Assembly (NCBI GenBank): GCA_026710435.1
Contig: JAPOQZ010000170.1
Coordinates: forward strand, 1 to 58,443
Direction: 5' to 3'
From: a bacterium
Lineage (GTDB): Bacteria > Actinomycetota > Acidimicrobiia > Spongiisociales > Spongiisociaceae
Length of the DNA: 58,443 nucleotides
In this document: piece after piece, positions 7,611 through 16,823 of the stretch
Numbering within the stretch: the stretch's first letter is position 1
Layout: each line of letters opens with the position of its first letter
Made by a program: the position numbers and the translations under genes
Notes under the pieces: model-generated
Database searches by the model: none
What the model saw: only the letters and a program-made list of their open reading frames with translations
Told to the model about the DNA's origin: nothing

Positions 7611-9659
7611 ATGGCGACCAAGAGAATCCACGAACTCGCCAAGGAGTTGGGGCTCGCCTCCAGGGATGTGCTGGCGACGGCCCGCGATCTGGGATTGCCG
7701 GTTACGACCGCTTCCTCGGGACTCGAACACGGTGACGCGGAGGCGTTGCGTTCGATACTGCTTCCCGAAGAGCCGGCCGGCCCACCAGTCTCCGTCGCAC
7801 CAAGCTCCCCGCCCCCGGCTGTATATGAACTCGTCTCCGAACCGCAACCCCCGGCCGAACCGCAGCCTGAAGCCGATGAGAGCGATATCGAAGTCATCAC
7901 CGTTCCGGCTGGTGCTTCGGTCATGGAACTGGCAACCGCGATGCGCCGTCCGGTGGGGGAGCTCGTCAAGAATCTGCTGTCCATGGGCTTCATGGCAGCG
8001 GCCGCCGCTCCCGTACCGCCAGAAGCGCTCGAACCGCTGGCCGAGCGCTTGGGTTTCCTGGTCGAGGTCGAGCCCCAGAGAGAAGCGGCGGAGGTCCCCA
8101 AGCCGCTGGTCAAGCCGAAGCGATCATTCGACGACGATCCGTCATCGCTCGTGGAGTGCCCGCCGGTGGTGACCGTGATGGGTCATGTGGACCACGGAAA
8201 GACCACCCTCCTCGACGCAATCCGCAAGACCGACGTGGTGGCGGGCGAGGCCGGCGGGATCACGCAGCACATAGGCGCCTACCAGACGTCGGTCGAAGGA
8301 CGCCCGATAACGTTCATCGACACACCCGGCCACGCCGCCTTCACGGCCATGCGAGCGAGAGGCGCGGAGGTCACCGACATCGTGGTGCTGGTAGTGGCAG
8401 CCGATGACGGTGTCATGCCCCAGACCATCGAGGCGATCAGCCACAGCCAGGCCGCCGGCGTAGAGGTGATCGTGGCCATCAACAAGATGGATCTCGACAA
8501 CGCCAACCCGGTGCGGGCCCGGGCCATGCTTACCGAGCACGGAATAATCACCGAAGAACTCGGTGGCGACGTTATCTCGGTGGAGCTGTCAGCGGTCACC
8601 GGGGAGGGTATCGACTCTTTGCTCGAGATGATCGACCTCGTCGCACAGGTCTCCGAGTTCAAGGCGAACCCGAGGGCTGCCGCCTCGGGCGTGGTCATCG
8701 AGAGCCGTCTGGACCGCGGGCTCGGACCGATCGCGACGGTGATCGTCCAGCGCGGTACGTTGCGGCGGGGCAACTCGCTGGTGGCCGGTACGGTGAGCGG
8801 CCGGGCCCGATCGCTGATCGACGACAAGGGCAAGCGGATCTCGACTGCCGGACCATCCACACCGGTCCTGGTCACCGGTTGGTCTTCCGTCCCCACGGCC
8901 GGTGACCTGTTCGAGGCTGTTAAGAACGACCGGCTGGCTCGGTCCATCGCGAGCAGAAGGGTCGACGAGTATCGGGCCAAGAATCTGGTCGTTCCGACCG
9001 CCAGGGAACGGCTCGGGCAGTTGCTCGAGCGGCTCCGTGCCCAGGACGAAGCCGAACTCAGGCTGATCATCAAGGCTGACGCGGACGGCTCGGTTGAAGC
9101 GATCCGCGAGGCTGTGGGCAAGATCGTTAGGGAAGGTGGGCGGGTCACCGTCGTACACGCAGGAGTGGGGGGAATCACAGAGAACGATGTGACCCTCGCC
9201 GACGCGACCGATGCGGTGGTGATCGGTTTCAACGTGCGTCCGGATCCCAACTCCCGAAGAGCGGCCGCCTCCGCCGGTGTGGAAGTGATGACGTACTCGA
9301 TCATCTACGAGTTGCTCGACGAGATCGAGCAACTGCTGGTGGGCCGTCTGGCACCCGTGGAAGAAGAACACGTGCTCGGCACTGCCGAAGTGAGAGCCAT
9401 CTTCCGTGTGCCGAGACTCGGAGCAGTGGCCGGCTGTTACGTAGTGGAGGGCGTCATCCCGCGGGGTGCGCAGGCCCGCATACTGCGGGACGGGATCGTG
9501 GTGTACGACGGCCACGTGGCCTCGCTCCGGCGCTTCCAGGACGACGTCCCCGAAGTTGTGGCCGGCTTCGAATGCGGTGTGGGTCTCGAGCGATTCCGAG
9601 ACATCAAGCAAGGTGACATCATCGAGACGTACCGCATCGACGAAGTGGCCGCCCAGTGA
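7611..9659 (+). CDS. infB: Translation initiation factor IF-2
   Basis: GTPase that brings initiator tRNA to the 30S subunit. It has 682 residues, short for an actinobacterial IF-2 because the long Gly/Arg/Pro linker is reduced to about 40 residues. The IF2_N module (RIHELAKELGLASRDVL) is at the N-terminus with a second module near 105-150. The G domain has GHVDHGKT at 191-198, DTPGH at 237-241 and NKMD at 291-294, followed by the beta-barrel and C-terminal fMet-tRNA-binding domains. It begins 9 bases after nusA. Confidence 0.95.
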   Translation: MATKRIHELAKELGLASRDVLATARDLGLPVTTASSGLEHGDAEALRSILLPEEPAGPPVSVAPSSPPPAVYELVSEPQPPAEPQPEADESDIEVITVPAGASVMELATAMRRPVGELVKNLLSMGFMAAAAAPVPPEALEPLAERLGFLVEVEPQREAAEVPKPLVKPKRSFDDDPSSLVECPPVVTVMGHVDHGKTTLLDAIRKTDVVAGEAGGITQHIGAYQTSVEGRPITFIDTPGHAAFTAMRARGAEVTDIVVLVVAADDGVMPQTIEAISHSQAAGVEVIVAINKMDLDNANPVRARAMLTEHGIITEELGGDVISVELSAVTGEGIDSLLEMIDLVAQVSEFKANPRAAASGVVIESRLDRGLGPIATVIVQRGTLRRGNSLVAGTVSGRARSLIDDKGKRISTAGPSTPVLVTGWSSVPTAGDLFEAVKNDRLARSIASRRVDEYRAKNLVVPTARERLGQLLERLRAQDEAELRLIIKADADGSVEAIREAVGKIVREGGRVTVVHAGVGGITENDVTLADATDAVVIGFNVRPDPNSRRAAASAGVEVMTYSIIYELLDEIEQLLVGRLAPVEEEHVLGTAEVRAIFRVPRLGAVAGCYVVEGVIPRGAQARILRDGIVVYDGHVASLRRFQDDVPEVVAGFECGVGLERFRDIKQGDIIETYRIDEVAAQ

Positions 9660-9689
9660 TCGCCCCCACGTGACCAACGGGGGGCATCC

Positions 9690-9983
9690 ATGCATGCAGC
9701 CGCACTCAGAGTCGATCTCCGGCTCAGGGACGTCCATTCCCTCAAGTCGAAGCGCAGGCGGATAGCACGCCTCGGCACCGGGCTACGCCGTGCTTTCCCG
9801 GTCGCCTTCGCCGAGATCGACTACCAGGACCTCTGGCAGCGGTCGGCGGTCGGGGTGGGGATAGTGTCCCCCCACGCATCCCAGTTGGAGATGGCGATCC
9901 GTTCCGTGCAGACTTTCCTCGATCGCTGGGAGGAAGTCGAGGTGCTCTCCACGGCTGTCTCGTATCTCGAGCGTCCCGATTGA
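9690..9983 (+). CDS. DUF503 family protein (YlxP-like)
   Basis: 97-residue protein with the DUF503 signature: MHAAALRVDLRLRDVHSLK at the start, a basic SLKSKRRR, and the core DYQDLWQRSAVGVGIVS. Members are small alpha/beta proteins always found beside infB and rbfA; the B. subtilis member YlxP has been linked to ribosome biogenesis, but the molecular role is not settled. Its place between infB and rbfA is the canonical one. A GGGG-rich stretch precedes the ATG. Confidence 0.85.
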   Translation: MHAAALRVDLRLRDVHSLKSKRRRIARLGTGLRRAFPVAFAEIDYQDLWQRSAVGVGIVSPHASQLEMAIRSVQTFLDRWEEVEVLSTAVSYLERPD

Positions 9984-9993
9984 CGGTTTGTCG

Positions 9994-10347
9994 ATGAGCA
10001 GCCAGCGCATCCGGCGAGTGAACGAGATCCTCCGCGAAGTAATCGCCGAGGAATGCCGGAACCTCAAGGACCCCCGGATCGGGTTCCTAACGGTTACCGG
10101 CGTGTCCACGGCGCCGGACCTTCGTAACGCCTCGGTCTACTTCACGGTGCTGGGCGACGAGCAGGTCGAAGCCGAGACCGAGCGGGCGCTGGCGGGCGCA
10201 GCGTCACGGATCCGGGCGGCGATCGGTGAGCAAGTCCGCCTCAAGTACCTTCCCAGGCTGAGTTTCGTCCCCGACCCGGCTGTAGCGCATGCCCGGCGGA
10301 TCGAGGCGATCCTCAAAGACATCGAACGTGGAGGCAATCCCTCATGA
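9994..10347 (+). CDS. rbfA: 30S ribosome-binding factor RbfA
   Basis: KH-fold factor for 16S rRNA 5'-end maturation. It has 117 residues with the family features RIRRVNEILREVIAEE and DPRIGFLTVTGV, and a conserved basic helix ending in LPRLSFVPDPAVAHARRIE. ATG 9994 is preferred to the TTG two codons upstream because it matches the family start. Its last four bases overlap the start of nrnA (ATGA), which suggests translational coupling. Confidence 0.93.
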   Translation: MSSQRIRRVNEILREVIAEECRNLKDPRIGFLTVTGVSTAPDLRNASVYFTVLGDEQVEAETERALAGAASRIRAAIGEQVRLKYLPRLSFVPDPAVAHARRIEAILKDIERGGNPS

Positions 10348-11312
10348 CCGCCGGCCCTTACGCGATGGACGACGCCGTGCGCGTGATCGGCGAGGCTCGC
10401 TCGGTGGTGGCGACCGGGCATGTGAATCCGGACGGGGACGCGCTGGGAGCGGCATTGGGGCTGGCCCTGGCGTGCCGCGCCGCTGGACGGGAGGCCCGGG
10501 TGTGCTTCGGCGGGGATTTCGTCCTCCCGGCCCATTTCGCCTTTCTCGATACGTCGCCACTCGCGGAACCTGGCGAGGTCGTGGTACCCGAGGTACTCGT
10601 TGCCTTCGACACCAACGACCCCGAACGGCTCGGCGAGGAGTTGAAGGATCTGCTGGATGCGGCCGGCACTGTGGTGATGATCGACCACCATGCCTCGGGC
10701 CAAGGCTTCGGGGACGTACAGGTGTCCGACCCGCTGGCTCCGGCTGCAGCCCTGCTCTGCTACCGGCTGATCCGGCGACTGGGGTGGAGTCCGTCACCCG
10801 AGGTCGCGACCGCACTATTGCTCGGCCTCGTAACCGACACCGGCCGCTTCCAGTATTCGAACACCAGCCCGGAGACCTTCCGATCCGCCGCGGAATTGCT
10901 CGAAGCAGGTGCACGTCCCGAGATCATCGGGCAGTCGGTCTACGAATCGGTGGCCTTCGGCTACCTGGGTGTAGCCGGGGCGGTCCTGTCGAGAGCGACA
11001 CTGGAGCCGGCCCAGTCGCTCGTCTGGTCCTATCTGACACAGGATGATCTCCGGCGCAACGGTGTCGGGATGGAGGACGCCGACGCGTTGATCGATTCGG
11101 TCCGGCTCGCTCGTGAAGCCGAGGTAGCGCTGCTGCTCAAGGAGCAGCCGGACGGGAACTGGAAGCTCAGCCTGCGTTCCCGCCGGTCTGTCGACGTAGC
11201 AGAGATCGCCGTGGCGCTGGGAGGTGGCGGCCACCATCGCGCATCCGGTTGCAGCTTCGAGGGCGGGATGGAGGACGCCGTCGACGCGGTACGGAAACGG
11301 CTCCCGGTGTGA
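10344..11312 (+). CDS. nrnA: DHH/DHHA1 phosphoesterase, NrnA-type nanoRNase/pAp phosphatase
   Basis: Probably degrades very short RNAs and dephosphorylates 3'-phosphoadenosine 5'-phosphate. It has 322 residues. Metal-binding motifs of the DHH domain are visible: GHVNPDGDALGAALG near residues 28-42, the Asp of VAFDTND and the MIDHHASG motif near 113. The DHHA1 domain at the C-terminus has the substrate-binding GGGGHHRASG near 293-302. Position between rbfA and truB is the usual Gram-positive arrangement. It overlaps both neighbours by four bases. Confidence 0.92.
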   Translation: MTAGPYAMDDAVRVIGEARSVVATGHVNPDGDALGAALGLALACRAAGREARVCFGGDFVLPAHFAFLDTSPLAEPGEVVVPEVLVAFDTNDPERLGEELKDLLDAAGTVVMIDHHASGQGFGDVQVSDPLAPAAALLCYRLIRRLGWSPSPEVATALLLGLVTDTGRFQYSNTSPETFRSAAELLEAGARPEIIGQSVYESVAFGYLGVAGAVLSRATLEPAQSLVWSYLTQDDLRRNGVGMEDADALIDSVRLAREAEVALLLKEQPDGNWKLSLRSRRSVDVAEIAVALGGGGHHRASGCSFEGGMEDAVDAVRKRLPV

Positions 11313-12199
11313 GCGACGCGACCGGTTTCGCACTGGTAGACAAGGAGCAGGGGTGGACCTCCCACGATGTCGTGGCCAAAGCGAGGGGAGTCTTCGCTAC
11401 TCGGAAGATAGGTCATGCCGGGACTCTCGATCCGATGGCCACCGGTCTGCTGGTTCTCGGGCTGGGACGGGCCACCCGTTTGCTGCGGTTCATAACCGAC
11501 CAGCCGAAGGAGTACCGGGCGGTTGCCTGCCTGGGCGTCGGCACCGATACCCTGGACGCCGACGGGAAAGAGGTGTACCGCCGCGAGATGGCGGTCGGCC
11601 GGGGCGATGTGGCCACGGCGATGTCCGGGTTCGTCGGAAGCATCCAGCAAACACCCCCCATGGTCTCCGCGGTCAAGGTCGGCGGGAGGCGGCTCCACGA
11701 GCTCGCCCGGCGTGGCGAGGAGGTCGAACGCCCCCCGAGAACGGTGAGGGTCGACCGTCTCGACCTCGAGAACTTCGAACCGGGCCCGTTCCCGAAGGTG
11801 TCGATCCGGGTGGTGGGTGGCAGTGGACTCTACGTGCGGGTGCTGGCCGATGACATCGGCCGCGCGCTGGGAGGACGGGCGCACCTGACTGCTCTGCGGA
11901 GGGTCCGGAACGGGTTGCTGCGGGTGGATGGTGCCCGGCGCATCGGGCATCTGGTCGCCCTCCGGACGGAGAGTCGGCTGGGCGAGGGGGTGCTCCCACC
12001 TGCCGAGGGTCTCACGCACCTGCCGCGGGTCGAGGTGATGGGCGCCTTGGCCAGGGCGGTCTGCAACGGGCGGTATATAGCCCCAGGCACCGATGCAGAA
12101 CCCGCAGGTGGGCTGGTGCGGGTGATGTCCCGCGGGCGACTGCTGGCTGTCTACCGCTCCCGCGGCGACGAGCTCGTGCCGGAGGTCGTCCTCGGATGA
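11309..12199 (+). CDS. truB: tRNA pseudouridine(55) synthase TruB
   Basis: Makes pseudouridine 55 in the T-loop of tRNAs. GTG 11309 is used as start because it overlaps the nrnA stop as GTGA and gives the proper N-terminus (GFALVDKEQGWTSHDVV). The catalytic Asp is D41 in GHAGTLDPMATGLL. Other family blocks are TKEYRA-like PKEYRAVACLG, QTPPMVSAVKVGG and LYVRVLADDIG. It has 296 residues including a degenerate C-terminal PUA-like part. Its stop overlaps the ribF start (ATGA). Confidence 0.94.
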   Translation: MSDATGFALVDKEQGWTSHDVVAKARGVFATRKIGHAGTLDPMATGLLVLGLGRATRLLRFITDQPKEYRAVACLGVGTDTLDADGKEVYRREMAVGRGDVATAMSGFVGSIQQTPPMVSAVKVGGRRLHELARRGEEVERPPRTVRVDRLDLENFEPGPFPKVSIRVVGGSGLYVRVLADDIGRALGGRAHLTALRRVRNGLLRVDGARRIGHLVALRTESRLGEGVLPPAEGLTHLPRVEVMGALARAVCNGRYIAPGTDAEPAGGLVRVMSRGRLLAVYRSRGDELVPEVVLG

Positions 12200-13140
12200 A
12201 CCGGGGGATGAGGGTCTGGACGGGAGACCCCCGATTCTGGGGGCCGGGGCCCGCGTCCGGAATGGCACTTAGCATCGGAGTCTTCGACGGGCTGCATCGG
12301 GGGCATCAGGAGCTTCTGTCCGGGCTTGCTTCCCAGGCGGCTGCGTTGGCCGACCTGCCTGTGGGCGTGGTGACCTTCGATGTCCACCCCCGAGCCGTGC
12401 TGGCACCCGACCGGGCGCCCAAGACCCTCATGCCGGTGCCCCGCCGGCTTGAGGTCCTGGAGTCCATGAGCGTAGACCAGGTGGGTGTTCTCCCGTTCGC
12501 GGAGGTCCGCCACCTGTCACCGGACGAGTTCGTTCACCGGGTGGTCGTCAACGGCTTCAAGGCGCGTCTGGTGATCGTGGGGCATGATTTTCGCTACGGC
12601 GTGGGACGGGCTGGAAACGTGACCAGCCTGAGAGAATCCGGCGAGAGAAACGGATTCGTCGTGGAGGCGCGCGAGTTGCTCCGGGCAGGCACGGATCCCA
12701 TCTCGTCATCGATGATCCGCTTCCGGATAGCTCAGGGAGATGTGGCAGCGGCTGCAGATCTACTGGGCCGTCCGCACGAATTGGCGGCTCCGCATGGCAC
12801 CGACCGCTCCGGAAGGTCCGAGTCCGGAACCGTCACCGCCGATCTGGATTTCGATCCGGCGATGGCCGTACCCCCGCCGGGTGCCTACGCGGTCCGGACC
12901 GTGATCGGAACCGGCATCCATCCCGGTCTCTGCCTCGTCGGGTATCGTCGAGGGCCGGACGGTCAGCCAACCCCCGCACGGGTTCACTTTGTCGACCGGC
13001 AGCCCCGGATTCGTCCCCGGGACATCGTGACCCTACGGTTCGTCGAGCGGGTAAGAGGCCCCGTGTCCGGGCCGGAATCCAGTTCGTGGGCGCTTGTCCG
13101 TGAAGGTGACATCCTCCGGGCTCGACGACTGCTCCGGTAA
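12196..13140 (+). CDS. ribF: RibF-type FAD synthetase with degenerate riboflavin kinase domain
   Basis: Normally bifunctional: riboflavin to FMN to FAD. The N-terminal adenylyltransferase domain is well preserved: GVFDGLHRGHQ at 28-38, GHDFRYG and SSSMIR. The C-terminal flavokinase domain can be aligned (PPPGAYAVRTVI corresponds to the usual PxxGVYAV), but the kinase hallmark PTAN is VTAD at 213-216, and the position expected to hold the catalytic Glu before VH.LD is Arg262 (ARVHFVD). FMN-forming activity is therefore doubtful while FAD synthesis looks intact. It is the last gene of the operon and is followed by an R1 repeat. Confidence 0.88.
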   Translation: MNRGMRVWTGDPRFWGPGPASGMALSIGVFDGLHRGHQELLSGLASQAAALADLPVGVVTFDVHPRAVLAPDRAPKTLMPVPRRLEVLESMSVDQVGVLPFAEVRHLSPDEFVHRVVVNGFKARLVIVGHDFRYGVGRAGNVTSLRESGERNGFVVEARELLRAGTDPISSSMIRFRIAQGDVAAAADLLGRPHELAAPHGTDRSGRSESGTVTADLDFDPAMAVPPPGAYAVRTVIGTGIHPGLCLVGYRRGPDGQPTPARVHFVDRQPRIRPRDIVTLRFVERVRGPVSGPESSSWALVREGDILRARRLLR

Positions 13141-13189
13141 CAACGCGGCTGGATGGTCGTGCCGGTCCGTCGGCAGCCTTCGAGTTCTC

Positions 13190-13524
13190 CTAGGAGTCCT
13201 GATCCTCAGATTCGCCGTTCAACTGCTCAGTCAGTACCGGACCACCGGCCCCGGGGGGCCTGAGAACGAGAAAAACGCCGGGCCTGTTGCCTCCGGCGGG
13301 CTCCCACCCCCTGCCGCCGCCTCCTCGGCGCCGAAACGCGTCCCGCCATACCCCTACAGGGGTCGTACGGTCTGCATGATCCCAGCCCGGCCCGGTCGGT
13401 ACCCAAAACGGACCGCTTGGTGCATTGCGGTTACCCACCAGTATGCGACGGGCCTATGACAGAACCTCCCTCCCGTCATAACACCGGTACTCGAAAACGT
13501 AACCGGACCAGAGATTCGGGACAC
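13190..13524 (-). mobile_element. Repeat family R1, copy B (MITE-like, about 330 bp)
   Basis: On the minus strand this segment matches 25314-25645 over almost its whole length: edge GGTGTCCCGAATCT, then GGTAACCGCAA, CACCAAGCGG, GACCGGGCCGGGCTGGGATC, GGCGGGACGCGTTTCGGCG and CCGAGGAGGCGGCGG. The other edge (CGGCGAATCTG) also matches. No transposase is encoded. A hairpin at 13350-13363 (ACCCC...GGGGT) has a compensating base pair relative to the other copy. The boundaries are approximate. Confidence 0.75.
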
Positions 13525-13827
13525 CGGGCAGTAGTGCAACGGGCCGCATCCGGTCCGTGGAGCGTACTGAGATCGAATGGCTCCGCTCGGTGAGCCGTAT
13601 CCGGTCGACCCTCCAAACAGCCTGGTCAGCACGGTGAATCCATGAAGCTTCGCATGTCCTGTTGCCCCGGGTGAGCTCCGTCCGCGGAGTCACGGGCCGC
13701 AGACGCGTTCTGCTCCCGCTGACATGTCCGGGACGGTGGCGACGCTTGCCGCCCATGGTGCTAGACTCCACGTGACCCCACCACCTTTGACGCGCCCGTC
13801 CGGGCTGCGAGGGTCGAGTGAGAGAAG
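13525..13827 (+). promoter_or_regulatory. rpsO upstream region with candidate -10 box
   Basis: About 300 bases without a gene. TAGACT at 13762-13767 is a candidate -10 for rpsO, leaving a leader of about 55 nt. The leader has a GC-rich segment near 13795-13810, where S15 autoregulation would act in other bacteria, but no established S15 leader motif was recognised. No clear Shine-Dalgarno is seen; GAGAGAAG precedes the ATG. Confidence 0.35.
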
Positions 13828-14085
13828 ATGAGTACGACCCAAGAAATAGTTGCCGAATTCGGCGATCACGACAGCGACACAGGATCTCCGGAGGTTCAGG
13901 TTGCCCTGCTAACCGGACGCATCCGGCACCTGACCGAGCACCTTCGCGAACACAAGCATGATCACCACAGCCGTCGTGGCCTGCTGATGATGGTCGGGAA
14001 ACGTAGCCGCCTTCTGAAGTACCTTCGAAGGACTGATGCGGAACGGTACCGGCGACTGATCGCCAGGCTTGGACTGCGGCGCTAG
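13828..14085 (+). CDS. rpsO: 30S ribosomal protein S15
   Basis: Primary 16S rRNA-binding protein of the central domain. It has 85 residues, a few fewer than the usual 89. The signature [16 protein letters not shown] is intact, with [30 protein letters not shown] spaced normally. It stands upstream of pnp as in most bacteria, separated by 284 bases. Confidence 0.97.
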   Translation: MSTTQEIVAEFGDHDSDTGSPEVQVALLTGRIRHLTEHLREHKHDHHSRRGLLMMVGKRSRLLKYLRRTDAERYRRLIARLGLRR

Positions 14086-14369
14086 AAGATCCCATGGAAA
14101 CTTGTTTGGTGATCGAGAGATCAGCAGCATTGAGTCTCCCGCCGTGTCCGCCTAAGCCGGGTCGGCGGTGGGAATCAAGTATCGAATAACAATCAACAGA
14201 GACATTCCGGCTACGCGACCGACTCGAGGCCGAACGCCAGTCGGTTGTCAGTTGCCATCCCTTCGTTACGTCCCCTTCGGAGGCGGGGCGGAGGCATGAC
14301 CACTGGTAATTGACTGCGTTCTTCCTCTGACCCTTCGCGCAGCCACTCACGCATACAGAAGGAGAACGC
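14086..14369 (+). other. rpsO-pnp intergenic leader
   Basis: 284 bases without a gene. In many bacteria this region carries an rpsO terminator and an RNase III-sensitive pnp leader hairpin. Here GC-rich inverted segments occur near 14150-14180 (GCCGGGTCGGCGG) and 14265-14295 (CCCCTTCGGAGGCGGGG); the second could form a hairpin. GAAGGAG lies directly before the pnp GTG. No T-rich terminator is seen. Confidence 0.35.
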
Positions 14370-16823
14370 GTGTCAGAACATATGGTTCGCGCCCAGGTCG
14401 GCGAAAAGGAGATCGTAATCTCCGCTGGCAAGCTCGCCGGTCAGGCGAACGGCGCAGTAAGGATCTCGATGGGGGAGACGGAGGCCCTGGTAGCGGCAAC
14501 CGCCAACGTCAAGCCGAGACAAGCAGTCAATTTCTTCCCGTTGACGATCGACGTTGAGGAGCGCATGTACGCGGTCGGGAAGATCCCGGGGTCGTTCTTC
14601 CGGCGCGAAGGCCGGGCTACGGAACGGGCCACGCTGAGCGCCCGATTGATCGACCGCCCGCTACGTCCATCGTTCCGGGAGGGATACCGCAACGACACCC
14701 ACGTGGTGGCCACGATAATGCAGGTGGACGGCGAGAACGCCTACGACGTCCTGGCATTGAACGGCGCCTCGGCGGCCCTGACCCTGAGCGACCTTCCCTT
14801 CGAAGGTCCACTCGGAGCGGTACGTTTGGGCTTGGCGGACGGCGCCTGGATTCCCTTCCCGACCTACACCGAGCTAGAGGGTTGCGTATTCGACCTGGTA
14901 GTGGTCGGCAAGAGGAACGACGGGGGATCCGTAGACATCGTGATGGTGGAAGCCGGTGCAACCGATGCCGCGATGGAGCTCATCGCCGGTGGACAGCCCC
15001 CTCCCGACGAGGAGCTGGTGGCATCGGGTCTAGAGTCGGCCAAGGAGTACATCGGCGATCTGATCGACATCCAGAGCGAGCTGGGTGCCGAGCTCGGCAA
15101 GGATGTCGGGGAATGGCCGGCCGTCGTCGACTACACGGACGAGGTTCTGGAGCAGGTCCAGGAAGTTGCCGGCGCCGAGATCGCCTCGATGATCAGGATT
15201 GCTGACAAGGCCGAGCGCCAAGCGGCCGAACTCGCTCTCAAGGAGCAGGTCGAGAGTCACTTCGAGGAGAACGGCGAGGCTGAGATAGCCCCTCAGGGCG
15301 GTAAGGCGTTGCGGTCCATTGTCAAGAAGCTGATGCGCCAGCGCATCATCGAAGAGGGGATCCGCATGGACGGCCGGTCCGCTACGGAGATCAGGCCCCT
15401 TTCGGCCGAGGTGAGCGTGCTGAGCAGGGCTCACGGCTCGTCTCTCTTCACCCGTGGCGAGACGCAGGTGCTGAACGTCCTCACCCTCGGGATGCCCCGG
15501 ATGGAGCAACTCCTCGACACCATCGGCAACGAGGAGACCAAGCGCTACATGCACCACTACAACTTCCCCCCCTACTGCACCGGGGAGGCTGGGTTCATGC
15601 GCGGGCCCAAGCGTCGCGAGATCGGTCACGGCGCCCTGGCCGAGAAGGCTGTGAAGCCGGTGGTGCCTCGTGACGACGGATTCCAGTACACCATCCGGCT
15701 GGTGTCGGAGGTGCTTTCATCCAACGGGTCGTCGTCGATGGCCTCGGTCTGCGCCTCTTCGTTGTCTCTCATGGACGCCGGGATCAACGTGTCGGCCCCA
15801 GTGGCGGGGATCGCCATGGGACTGATAGCGGAGGAAGGCCGCTACGTCACCCTGACCGACATACTCGGGGCGGAGGACGCGCTGGGAGACATGGATTTCA
15901 AGGTGGCCGGGACCGCAGAGGTGATCACGGCGCTCCAGCTCGACATGAAGATCGACGGTCTTCCTTCCGAGGTTCTGGCCTCGGCGCTGGCCCAGGCCAA
16001 GGAGGCGCGCCTCAAGATTCTCGACGTGATGAACGGCGCCATACCCGCACCCCGCGAGGAGTTCAAGGAACATGCACCCCGCGTGGAAACGGTGCAGGTA
16101 CCGGTCGACAAGATCGGGGAGATCATCGGTCCTAAGGGCAAGGTGATCCGCGAGCTCGAACAGGTGACAGGCGCCACCCTCGAAGTGCAGGACGACGGGG
16201 CGGTTCTCGTGTCGTCCAGCGACGGAAGCTCCCTCCAGGACGCCATGGACAGGGTCAAGGAGATCGCGTTCCCGCCCACCGCCGAGGTGGACAAGGAATA
16301 CGAGGGCAAGGTGGTGAGCATCACCGACTTCGGTGCATTCGTCAACATCCTTCCCGGCCGGGACGGCCTGCTGCACATCTCGAAGCTGGACAGCACCCGT
16401 CACGTTCGCCGGGTGGGTGACTATCTGTCGGAGGGTGATGACCTGAAGGTGGTGGTCGAGTCCGTTGACCGGATGGGCAAGGTTTCGTTGAAGATAGGGG
16501 CGGACCTCGAACCCAAGCCCGGCGCCAAGACTCCTCCCGCGGGCAGCCGCACCGGCGGGCCTCGCCGGGATCGTCCGAACCGCGGCGGAGGCCGCGGCCG
16601 TGACAACCGGGGAGGCGGTCCGCGCCACGGAGGTGGTCGACGCGGTCGTGGCGGTGGAGGCAACCGTGGCGGTGGAGGTAACCGCAGCGGCGGACGCCGC
16701 GGGTCCGGCCCGCAGCGCCGCGGAGGGTCCGGGAACCGGAGCGGCGGAGGCGGCAGAGGCCCGAGCTCCGGCGGCGGACGCCGGTTCGCCTCCTTCGAGG
16801 ACGCCTTCAAAGACGGGATATAG
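14370..16823 (+). CDS. pnp: Polyribonucleotide nucleotidyltransferase (PNPase) with RGG-rich tail
   Basis: Phosphorolytic 3'-5' exoribonuclease of mRNA turnover. It has 817 residues. Two RNase PH-like domains (the second with FTRGETQVLNVLTLG and the conserved FPPYCTGEAGFMRGPKRREIGHG stretch near residue 400, here split in two for brevity), a KH domain (VDKIGEIIGPKGKVIRELE, near 575) and an S1 domain (GKVVSITDFGAFVNI, near 645). After about residue 705 there is a Gly/Arg-rich tail of roughly 100 residues with many RGG-type repeats, ending in FASFEDAFKDGI. The GTG start follows AGAAGGAG. The stop TAG is part of the edge of the R3 element. Confidence 0.96.
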   Translation: MSEHMVRAQVGEKEIVISAGKLAGQANGAVRISMGETEALVAATANVKPRQAVNFFPLTIDVEERMYAVGKIPGSFFRREGRATERATLSARLIDRPLRPSFREGYRNDTHVVATIMQVDGENAYDVLALNGASAALTLSDLPFEGPLGAVRLGLADGAWIPFPTYTELEGCVFDLVVVGKRNDGGSVDIVMVEAGATDAAMELIAGGQPPPDEELVASGLESAKEYIGDLIDIQSELGAELGKDVGEWPAVVDYTDEVLEQVQEVAGAEIASMIRIADKAERQAAELALKEQVESHFEENGEAEIAPQGGKALRSIVKKLMRQRIIEEGIRMDGRSATEIRPLSAEVSVLSRAHGSSLFTRGETQVLNVLTLGMPRMEQLLDTIGNEETKRYMHHYNFPPYCTGEAGFMRGPKRREIGHGALAEKAVKPVVPRDDGFQYTIRLVSEVLSSNGSSSMASVCASSLSLMDAGINVSAPVAGIAMGLIAEEGRYVTLTDILGAEDALGDMDFKVAGTAEVITALQLDMKIDGLPSEVLASALAQAKEARLKILDVMNGAIPAPREEFKEHAPRVETVQVPVDKIGEIIGPKGKVIRELEQVTGATLEVQDDGAVLVSSSDGSSLQDAMDRVKEIAFPPTAEVDKEYEGKVVSITDFGAFVNILPGRDGLLHISKLDSTRHVRRVGDYLSEGDDLKVVVESVDRMGKVSLKIGADLEPKPGAKTPPAGSRTGGPRRDRPNRGGGRGRDNRGGGPRHGGGRRGRGGGGNRGGGGNRSGGRRGSGPQRRGGSGNRSGGGGRGPSSGGGRRFASFEDAFKDGI

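Noticed and set aside
12100-12200. FMN riboswitch upstream of ribF
   Set aside because: ribF overlaps truB by 4 bases, so there is no leader for one.
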